Assembly: GCA_015227615.1 (NCBI GenBank)
Contig: JAALGZ010000002.1
Location: 2,046,001 to 2,110,000 of the forward strand
DNA: 64,000 nucleotides
Direction of reading: 5' to 3'
DNA from: Labyrinthula sp. Ha
Taxonomy: Eukaryota; Sar; Bigyra; Labyrinthulida; Labyrinthulaceae
The notes under the pieces were generated by a model that was given only the letters and a program-made list of their open reading frames with translations, did no database searches and was not told the origin of the DNA. A program made the position numbers and the translations under genes. The stretch's first letter is position 1; every line of letters starts with the position of its first letter. Below, in pieces: positions 21,001 to 30,491 of this stretch.

Positions 21001-24000
21001 CGTTGAGAGGAAACTGGCTTCATATGAAGCTTACAATTGCAAATAAACACGTTGATTACCGGAAAAATATCTGGAAAAGTTAAAAAGACAATTAATCAGG
21101 CATTGGGCTGTATAAAAGTCTCCTTTTCCTGTAAGTGTGTTTATGCCGGTTGAAATTGTCATAGCAAGATCTTATAGTGACCAAAATGTGCTCACATTGT
21201 ATCAGTATGGCTGAATCAGATAATAAAATAGGTTGGAAGATACTCAATCGAAGAAATGTAGGAGTTAATTTAACCCAGCTAAGCTCTGACCTTTGAGATT
21301 GAGATTGAATTTGACCATTCAAGAAGAAACTATGTATTCGAACTCATTTGCTTTAAATACAATAACCAGGAGGTGAAATATGAATCTCAAGAGGTCAATG
21401 TTTGACCGAGCGCTAAGTTAGCATTAACTCTATGTTTGCATGAAATAAGAAAATTCGAAATAAGAGTTCTTGATACAACATCGTCTCCGAAAACATACAT
21501 TCCTCAATTTTTGTTTGAAAACACCTTAATTTGGCAAGGGGGAGTTAAAACCGGACAACATTCAAAGGATATAAGTGGCAAAAATGCAGGAGCGTTGCTA
21601 TAAAGTGATAATTGATTCTTTAAAAGGGTCGAATGAGATGAACTCTACTGGAACCATCCAATATCTTATTAAGCACTAGATTCCTATTAGCACTTCAAAA
21701 CTCTGCTTGAAGGTTTCTGGCATTGTTAATTTTGTTTTAATAAAATCGGGCGAAACTCGCGACACTGCATAATAAAAACTGTTGGTAATAATTGCTGTAA
21801 CAGTTTACTGTCAATTTTATCAGCACCTCATCATTTAACCTTCATGGCAGTGAAAAAGAATCACGGGATTGATATAGCATCAATGGCTTTGAGTGTTGAA
21901 TCTGCAGCAATATTGAGGAGTGATAGCTTTATCATATCAATCAAAATTATGAAGAGGATTCAAGCGTTCAATAATATGTCTACGATGCATATGATTTCCA
22001 TTTAAGGTTTTTCTAGAAAATAATTGTCTGGGAAACAATTAAAACAACTGATTTTATAAAATCTTGTAGCTTCAGTTGAACCACTTAAAAGGTCCATTAA
22101 GCGTACGCCCAGGTGTAAATTATTGCAAGAAGGATTTTTAATATTATCTGAAGAGTTACTTCAGATATTTTTAACCATGATCTTGATGCTAAAGTTTTCT
22201 AGGAAATTAATCGAATATTAATCTTGTGGCTTTTATTAAGAGAGCTCGATGTTTCATAAAAGCTTGGATTACATTCTGAATCACCAAGGAAAAGGAACTG
22301 AAGAATTATGGGAGGAGAACATATAACGTCCTTGTGGAATATTTCAGCATAAGCACAAAAATAAAAATATATTCTGTGTTCTGAAGTATTTAAGTTCTTA
22401 TGAAGTTTAAATGTTTAACAATGGCACCCGCACTGGTCTCTAAACCCAGTTCTAATGCAAATTAAACTTTACGATATTGAAACTCCGTGGTGATCTTAAG
22501 CGACTAAAATGACTTAGACCTCCTGAAACGCTTAATGTTATCGCATAGAATAATAAATTAACCTTGTTAAAACGTTTATAATTAAAGACTCGAGGTAAAA
22601 TATAAAATCATATGAAATATATTTCACAGGTTTTCTGCTTATACGAATCGAAAATATTTTCTTGTTAAGTTTTGCCATTCTGAAAAAAATATTAGTTCCA
22701 GACAGAGTTGCATAATATATTAAATTGTTCTAACATTGATTGAAGAGACTTTGTTAAGTAAGAGTTTTCAAGTGCAAATTTCTATATTTATTATGAACAA
22801 GTGTAGTATTTTTCGAGTTTAAGTTTAAGAGTAAATTCGCCATTGTAATATGAAGATTTCCACTTAAGTACCCAAGCTTAACTACATTTAACAAAAAGCT
22901 GTACTTTTTTCTCTGTAGGCATAACGCTTTCAACTTCACCCAAAGCTTTTTAATTACGCCTATCTGGTGAACTAGGTCGCTCTCATTTTCAAAAATAATG
23001 TATTATTCATCTTCTTCTCCTTTATTTACATAAGTAAATATATGCTCTTTGTACTTTATTCAATTTATTTTCAGATTTTCTGCTTCAATAAGTATATATA
23101 TATATCCCTCATCTATTGTTTCTCCTTCTGTATCCAGGGAATATTGTCCTAAAATGCACATATATGCTTGGGGTTTTAGTAAAAGTGTACAAATTCTTAA
23201 TAGAAGCTACATGGAGTGTAACTTAAGTGAATGAATCGATTCTAAATGCGAATCAATCATTTTGCTATATCTGTAGTGACACCCCTTTCTCTTTTTCTGT
23301 TTTTTTCCAGTTCCATGTGTTTAGCATTCTAGTTTCTGTTTAATTTTTAAATTTAATTTTTAATCACATATGTCTTTTCTCATTTAACCTGATATTAACT
23401 GGTAATGTTTATAACAGATATCAAAATACCAAAAGAAGGTCACGATCCCGTAACGAATTCCCTAGACAAGTGAACCAAATACTCATGAACAAAGAGTAAC
23501 AAAATTTGAAAAACAATCTATTGCTATTATAATATTTATTTATGACTCAAGTGATTGTATATAAAAATTTCAGCACGACGAACTCCGCAATCACTTTTAT
23601 TTTATTACGGAATTTCTTAATTAGTTATTTCAAATTGTCGGGAATCGTGTCTCAGGAAATAACTCAACATTCTATTATATCCATTATATTCAAATTATCA
23701 CAAGTAAAACAAGGGCTTAGACTGATAACTGTACACAGTCTTTGAAAATTCTAAAAGGACCCGGCGAAGAGCTGTGTATCAAACTCTAAGAAATTAATAT
23801 TGTATATTCTCCGAGTGCAACTGATACTGACTTGTTTCTAATTTTGAATGGGATCTTGTAAGGAATATCCAGTGATGCCTTACTGTGAAAACTTTACTCC
23901 TATACTCGCAGACGGAATGTTTTTTAACGAATATTAAATGTCTGTCGTAACTGAAATTCAACTAAACCAAAACTGAAACATTTACCAGGGCCAAGGCTTA

Positions 24001-26060
24001 AGCACGATATTTTTGCAACAAATAACCTAGAATTCAGGCATTAAATATCAAATACAGAAGACACAAAAAATGCCGTTTCCCGTATAATTTGTTGTCAGAG
24101 GTATTTAATGATCATTAACACAAATAATTTGTACATTGAAAAAGTTTCTTCTGTCAGAATCAGGCCCTCCTAGACACTACTGGAATAAGAGCCCACCTAA
24201 AATAGTCAAAGGACGATAAGTTCTCTACGAGTTATCATCTAGAACAACACTTGCATGGAGAGAAAAAACACGGAAATGTTTAAAAGTTATGCTATATGAT
24301 GGTTGTTGTTAGGGGGGGGGGGTATTTTTAAAGATTATGTCGCAAATATATATATTCTTAAAGACTATGTTCATGCCAAGTACAAATTTTGAAGTACATC
24401 AACCCGGTAGAAGAAGGTGATATCATGGAGGTTTGTAATAAAGCTCTATTTATACTCTTCTACCAAGGTCGGAGCTCAGCTTAATATCACGCTCTGAGAA
24501 ATAACCTATTTCGGATATAGACTTCAGCCGTTGCTGTAAAGTATGAGAATGACGTTTTGCTACAACTCAAAAAAGGTAGACCTGATGCACCATTAGGTGA
24601 CTCTATAGTTAAAAGAAATAAACATTTACAGGTAGTGAAAGGGCACAGCAACTAGTGTAAATTTAAAATTTAAGATTTATAACTACACAATGTTGGGTTA
24701 CAGAAGAAAGAAACACGTACCACAACAAAGAAGAAAGAAATTGCTTAAAGAACCCGTTTCAGTAATCATAACCTAGAGAGAGTCATGAATTAAAACACAT
24801 TTCAAAGTCACGCTTGTAGAAAAAACTTGGCAATAATAATTCATGAAAGATTTCTATGGATGTTACATGCTATGACTTTGAGAATAGTTCCAAAGTGACC
24901 ATCTGGTACTTTGTTTCTTCGATGCATGAAAGAAGAAATAAAAACGCCCAACTGCTGGCTTCTAAGAAGACTAGTTAACCATTAAGAAAGAATAAAAAAT
25001 TACGGACGTTTGCTCTCGAAGGGGTACATTACACCTTAATTCAGGTCTAATGAGTAAAACGTTGGAGGCCTTGAGTTCAACACATATGGAAACTAAATGG
25101 GAAAAGATAGTTAAACGGTGAAGTAGATGTAGTTCATGTCAAGCTTAAAAACATTTTAGAATTAGCTAGAGCTTTAAGACTTAACTGAATTTAATACGTT
25201 TTGCTTTTAATATTCAAGTTTTTCATTTACGCGATATTTGAATTCTGTTTCACACCTGGGACAAAAATTCTTTCTACTCGATAAAAAATATTCCTATTGT
25301 CGCCTCGAAAGTGATACTTTTCCTCTGTCTCTGTGATGGGCTCGTTTTTTTGCTCAGGAGGCAAATATTCCTCGTAACGTAATTGTTCATATCAATTTTT
25401 CAATTTTTTTTATTAATGCCCTGTCTGAATCAGGGATGCGTAGAATCTTGATTTCAGCATAGATAAAATATAGTGCGGACTGGGAATGTAGTGAAGCACG
25501 CCTTAAGGTACAAAGTAAACGGCAATAGTTAAAAAGTTAATGTTAAAGTGTTTTCTTCTGCGCATTCTATGAAATTATATCAATTTCTCTTTTTAGTTAA
25601 ACTTAATCTTTCTAATTTGGATTAGTGTACACCTTTACAAGTGGTCCCATGGCCCGGTCCTCCCTCACCACTTGGTCCTCCTTGAAGATGAGGATGGATT
25701 AAAATCTTTCTCCATACCTTGAACACAGATTCGTCCAAGTATATGTAAGAGTTAAGAAACTCATATTGGATGTAACGTAATTATTGTTTCAAGATCACTA
25801 ATTTTGACTATTGAGATTGAGAAGACGTAGACTTGTGTTTGATTCAAATTAAATTGCTAAGCTTAAATGTTACTGACAGAGATGTCCCGACAAGGTTTAA
25901 AAACATTCAGTTTTCATTTTTCTTTGATTAAACCCAATTCTCCAAACTCCTGCTCCGAAATATTCATCTCTCCTTTTTTTGTGAATAAATCAGTCTTCCA
26001 AACTGAAATTTTTGTTCTTACTGGTTTTTTATTTTCTTTATTTTAAGAAATTTATTTCTG
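18011..26060. other. 8-kb region with no recognisable gene
   Basis: AT-rich, with frequent stops in all frames. A G11 run lies at 24312-24322. A single LINE-endonuclease-like string occurs near 18612-18653 (see rejected items), and two telomere-like GTTAGGG units near 18669. Small split genes with roughly 30-nt introns could be missed here, since one (bL32m) was found only by joining exons elsewhere in this window. Confidence 0.5.
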
Positions 26061-26069
26061 GAAAATTAA

Positions 26070-26109
26070 AGAACCGGGTTTTTTTACGCTGGTGTAATTT
26101 ACGCCACTC
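26070..26109 (+). repeat. MULE left terminal inverted repeat
   Basis: About 40 bp. The inner 25 bp (26085-26109, beginning TACGCTGGTG and ending ACGCCACTC) match the right repeat with one mismatch; the outer 15 bp are only partly similar. Confidence 0.88.
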
Positions 26110-26274
26110 TTCCGTTAGGGATTGTACGGGATTTCAAGGCGATTAGGAAATGGCGTACCGATAGTAATTTTTAATGGAATTCCATAAAACTTAACGGAAG
26201 CTTAATAGCAGAACTTCAATTCCCAATTCTCTGTTCCCAAAATTTGTGAAAACAACAAGCAAAAAATTACAAGT

Positions 26275-28261
26275 ATGGAAACACAAGTTTCTGCTCCTAC
26301 CAAAGAGGAAGTGGACCTCCAAGAACGAAACCAAAGCGAAACAAATGACAGTTGGATCAGTTACAGAGGTTCTACACCAGAAGAGATGTTGGAAGTTGTA
26401 AAGAACGTAAGTGCTAACAGATTTAGAGTTAAAAAACAGTCTTCCCACAGCTTTTCTGAAGATGAAACTAAAAGAATCTTTGGATTTAGTAAAAAATTTA
26501 TGCGTAGATGTAAATTAAAGTGTGCTTCTTCTGAAAATTGTACTTTTGAGTTAAACTTTAAGTTTGATCTCAAATTAGGAAAACACATTTTCCAAGTAAA
26601 ATGCTTAGATCACACAGGACATGAAGTACAAGTAAACAAAAATGAAAGAAAGTTTCAGTCAGATTTAAAACCAGCTGAATTAAGAATGTTAAAGTACCTT
26701 GTAGCTGCTGATACTCCCTTAACTTCAGTGGAAGTGGCACTTCATCGGGAATTTCCAGGGATTTACTTTGACAAAGAGTTACTAAAGCGTCAATTAAAGA
26801 AGGCTAGAGAAGAAGGAAGAGATTCAGAAGATACTAATATTCAAATTTTAATTAAAACAGGTAAAATATGTCTAAGTAATGGAGGAAACTTTGAACTTTA
26901 CTACTCAAATGACACAGAAGGAAGACCTAGGCTAAAAGGTTTAACATTTCAAGAACAACTAGAAGTAAAACTAAAAAATATTTATTCGGAGTCAATACAA
27001 ATTGACACCACCCACGGTTTGTCACGCTACATTTTGTAGCAATGTTCGCCGTGGGAGTTGATTGCTTCATGAAAACTGTTAATTTCGGTTGTACATTAAT
27101 GCAAACCGAAAACCATGAGCAAGTCATCAGAGGATTGAAGGATCTTGGTCTTGAACACACAGAAGTTATGATGAGCGATGGTTCCTTGGCCTTAGCAAAA
27201 GAAGCAAAACTTCTTGGAGCTGAACATGTGAGATGTGTTAAACATTTTGCTGCATCTTTTTCATCTGGAGCAAAGGGATTAAGAGGTCCCTATGTAAGTG
27301 ACTTCCTTGATCGTGTCAACCAGGTTGTGAGGGAGGACTTTCATACAAATGAAAAACTGGATGCCCATCTTCAGAAGCTAAGGTTTGATTTTCCAGACCC
27401 CGAGCAACAACAGTTCCTAAGAAAATATTAAAGTACAGAAAGAAACCATGAGTTGGACATATGTAAAAGAAAAGTAACATTTGGTCATGTTTCTACTCAA
27501 CGTGTTGAAGGGCTTCATGCTAAATTTAAGGGTAGTGGTCAATTTTCATCTAAACAAAAAAGCTGGACAATTGATCAACTAATCAGTTTCCATGAAAAAC
27601 AAGTTGCTGATTATACAAATTCTACATTAAAAAGTTGAAAAAACTAATTTCCAAAGGGGAAGATATTTCTGAGGAGGTTGATAAGATGTTGACCAGTGAA
27701 ATTAAGAAAGTCACTGGATGCTACGTTGTTTCTGATAATGGAGACTGGGCCTATATTGTTTCAGAAACAGAGAATGATGTTTCTAGATTATATAATGTTG
27801 AAGTCAGAGATATCAATGGCTGGGTTCATCCTGAATGCAGTTGCTCAACATGGACTAATTTGAAACTACCCTGTCGTCACTATGCTAGGATCTGCGTCAG
27901 ATTAAAAAGAAAATATATTGACAAGGTAAACCTTTTGCCTAGATGGCGTTTTCAAGAACATCCTCTTCATGAAGTTGCATTAGAAGAACTTGGACGAGCA
28001 ACAACTCCTGAAGAGGGAGTTTTAAATTTCAATGTCAAAGTTCCTGGCTTTAAGGATTTGAAAGTTCCAAAGAAACCAGGTGTAAGATTTTCCATGCTCA
28101 AGACAGCATGCAGGGACCTATGTGAAGAAGCTCAACATAGCACAGATGAGGGGTGGCGAAAAGCATATGCAACTGTCATAAAAATGAAAGATACATTGAA
28201 ACAAAATGCAGATGGTGACTTTTCCGATGGGGATATATCACTCTCTCAACATTCTGGATAA
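26275..28261 (+). pseudogene. MULE transposase with SWIM zinc finger, disrupted
   Basis: Reads M26275 to G28258 across three frames. The N-terminal FLYWCH/FAR1-like region includes FRVKKQSSHSF and KLKCASSENCTFELNF. The catalytic DDE region includes QIDTTHGLSRY, FAVGVDCFMKT and VMMSDGSLAL, then CVKHFAASF. The C-terminal part carries a SWIM zinc finger, CSCSTWTNLKLPCRHYARIC (C-x-C-xn-C-x-H). The frame shifts near 27039, meets a TAA at 27429-27431, and shifts again near 27635, so about three lesions make the protein non-functional as it stands. Frame continuity between lesions and the intact target-site duplication suggest a moderately recent insertion. I treat it as a dead copy; an intact relative elsewhere in the genome is likely. 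Confidence 0.88.
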
Positions 28262-28350
28262 ACAATCTTATCACCGAGAAAGAGGAAGATGCGAAGAAAA
28301 GGCAGTTTAGTTGCAAGTCAAAGTCGCTTGAGCTTTAACATTTAAGTATG

Positions 28351-28432
28351 TTTTCCTATATAGTACTCACCTACAACCTTTTCTTCTAGCAACTCCGTTT
28401 TATCATGCGAAGTTTTCCTATACAGTACTCAC
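28351..28432 (+). repeat. Short direct repeat inside the MULE
   Basis: TTTTCCTATATAGTACTCAC at 28351-28370 recurs with one change at 28413-28432, a period of 62 bp, just past the transposase remains. Confidence 0.75.
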
Positions 28433-28780
28433 TTCACAACAACCTCGATCAACATCTTCATTGTAATTAAGTAGAAACCCTTCAAACACTTCTTCGTAAA
28501 ACCAAATAGAATGTATTGAATTGAAAACCATGTACCTCATGATCAACCACGGAATTATTTTATGCATCGTGGGATAGCTTCTGTATATATCTTGAAGGCC
28601 GTTCAATAGACCAGTTTTCAAACTTTTCATCCAACTGCCCTATAAAATAAGAACATCCTGATCCCTATGCCCACCCACAATATACCTTTCCTCTTGAAAC
28701 CTAAAATAAATTAAAAAAAAAAACCTCTACCTAAACCCCAAGCAAGGGTTATGGATCTGGTTTTGCAGATCTGTGTGGGT

Positions 28781-28814
28781 CTAGGGTTAGCTTTTTACCA
28801 AAAGCTAACCCTAG
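28781..28814. repeat. Perfect 15-bp palindrome with 4-nt loop inside the MULE
   Basis: CTAGGGTTAGCTTTT (28781-28795) and its exact complement (28800-28814) surround the loop TACC. Three further G-C pairs follow outside a single mismatch. It would extrude as a strong hairpin and sits between the transposase remains and the tandem repeats. Confidence 0.9.
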
Positions 28815-28837
28815 CCCCTGTTGTGGTTAGTTCATAC

Positions 28838-29260
28838 TTGAATCTTGAACCATAGATATATCCCCTTCGCATAAATACATAACTGTTACTTTTCTTGTTC
28901 ATTTCTACCATCCTTGGTCTTGCTCAGGTGTAACTCTTGTATTTTTAAATCCGGTTCTTAAAACTTTGAAATCTTCGAAAATGGTTTGAATTTCTATATC
29001 TCTGTTTCCAGCGTGAACTGTATATATATCTGGTTCATATAAATAAAGAATTTATTGTTTTCTTCTTCACCTAGTCAATCCTTCGGGTTCTTCTGGTGTA
29101 ACTGTTTTGTTTTTAAATCCGTTTATTGAAACTTCTAAATACTCGAAAATAGTTTGAATTTCCATTTCAATGTCTTCAGCTTGAACTATGTGTGTAACTG
29201 GTTCATATAAATGCATAAGTTTAGGTTTTCTTCTTCACTTGGTCAATCCTTTAGCTTCAT
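28838..29260 (+). repeat. Imperfect tandem repeat, unit about 168 bp, in MULE 3' region
   Basis: Two full units begin near 28891 and 29061, with partial units on either side. Landmarks repeated in order are GGTGTAACT, TTTTTAAATCCG, GTTTGAATTTC and CTGGTTCATATAAAT. Subterminal repeats are often transposase-binding sites in DNA transposons, but that role is inferred. Confidence 0.8.
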
Positions 29261-29344
29261 CGGATATTTATTATCCATTTGTAATTTTAATTGTTGGTTT
29301 TTGATTTCTCATTTTGGGCAATTGTGCTATTGGTACTAATGGTA

Positions 29345-29384
29345 GAGTGGCGTAAATTACGCCAGCGTAGATTAATATTATTCC
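29345..29384 (-). repeat. MULE right terminal inverted repeat
   Basis: Mirror of the left repeat: GAGTGGCGT at 29345 through GCCAGCGTA ending at 29369, then 15 less similar bases to the terminus before the GAAAATTAA duplication. Confidence 0.88.
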
Positions 29385-29532
29385 GAAAATTAACTATCTC
29401 TCGACAAGTCCAATATTTGGATTCTGTGGAAATGCCATATTCATATTTGAAACAGATAACTTCCTTATCGGAAATCCGAACATCCGATAGTTTTCGATAA
29501 ACAATAAAGTGAAAACAATTTACGAGAAAGAT

Positions 29533-30446
29533 ATGGTATTAAAATATTTTAGTGTTCACTTCCCCGCCCGTCAAAAGCTAGGTATTAGTGTGATTCAGCG
29601 GAGTAAGAATGAACCTAATGTAGGAAATACTGTAGTTGAAAGTTTGACGGACATTAATAGGTACTTTTCTTTCGTTGTTGTTTCTCTAGTAAGGCAGCGA
29701 AGGAAGATGTGCGAGCTGGTGATTTTGTTATTGCTGTAAACCATTACTTTGCAGCACATATGTCAAGCGAAGACTGCATATCTGAAATACAAAAACCTTT
29801 AAGAAAAAAAGAAGATGTTACTCTAACTTTTGCCAGGCCTGATTCCAAGACATGGCCGGATGGAAGAAATGAAGTTGATATTTATGAAGGTATTCTTCAG
29901 AAGAAAAGTGGTATGTTTGGGAGATGGAGCTCTAGATATGTTAAACTTACAACACGATACATTTACTTTTTTGTTGAAGATAACTTAAAGAAGAAGTTTG
30001 AAGTGCAGCAACTCAGCTTAAAAACAGAAACTGATAAGTTCGTTCTTTCTATAAATGGAACAGAATTAGAAATGGAAACTCCTGATTCTCCAAGATCAAC
30101 TATCTTCTGGAAGCATTCTATATTATGTGTTATCAATAGCGCGTTTTCAACTCCTCTTTCGTCCTTTTATAAATACCTCACTCCAGAGCATCGAGCCAAG
30201 CAGGAGAAGGAGGAAAGACCGGTTTTTAATAATAAAAAAAGAGCGAACTCCAGAAGGCTCAGCTTGGACTCGTCGGAAAGAATGCATCCTTATTGGTTAT
30301 TAGGAAAATGTAAGCTGAAGTTTGCAGATCATATTGAAGTAGCTGACAGGATTAAGGAAGAAGCTGTTAATGATGTCGTTGATGACATCAAGAAATTCGA
30401 AATCGAAGCCATTGATCTTAGCTTGGAGAGACAAATTGTCAAATAA
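29533..30446 (+). CDS. PDZ-like plus pleckstrin-homology domain protein
   Basis: A 294-aa protein in two exons joined over a 29-nt intron (29661-29689). The start is the ATG at 29533; the longer frame starts with GTG. Residues about 1-90 form a PDZ-like fold: KLGISVIQRS, then DVRAGDFVIAVNHYFAAHMSSEDCISEIQKP and VTLTFARPD, where the carboxylate-binding loop reads KLGI in place of GLGF. Residues about 105-180 match the first half of a PH domain: EGILQKKSGMFGRWSSRYVKLTTRYIYFF. The expected C-terminal PH helix (with conserved W) is not obvious, so a further small intron or divergence may lie near 30100-30180. The C-terminal third is basic and serine-rich. It is likely a membrane-phosphoinositide-binding scaffold, ends 45 bp from the convergent CPT1-like gene, and has the MULE insertion close upstream. 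Confidence 0.78.
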
Positions 30447-30491
30447 TTTCAGCTCCCTTGCAACTTTGTGGAGTCAGATGTTTTTTGATTC

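Larger units (their letters stand above)
26061..29393 (+). mobile_element. Mutator-like DNA transposon (MULE) with 9-bp target-site duplication
   Basis: The element spans 26070-29384 (3315 bp) and is flanked by the 9-bp direct repeat GAAAATTAA at 26061-26069 and 29385-29393, the duplication length typical of MULEs. Its ends carry imperfect inverted repeats. In both, the conserved core starting TACGCTGG lies exactly 15 nt inside the terminus, which independently supports these boundaries. It carries a decayed transposase on the plus strand, and its 3' third holds a strong palindrome and about 168-bp tandem repeats. It inserted about 140 bp upstream of the PDZ-PH gene's start codon and may have displaced part of that promoter. 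Confidence 0.9.

Noticed and set aside
21844-22005. 53-codon frame (MAVKKNHGIDI...)
   Set aside because: Plausible composition but short, isolated and unrecognised.
24312-24322. Run of eleven G
   Set aside because: Single homopolymer without further G tracts; not a quadruplex candidate, and length may be a sequencing effect.
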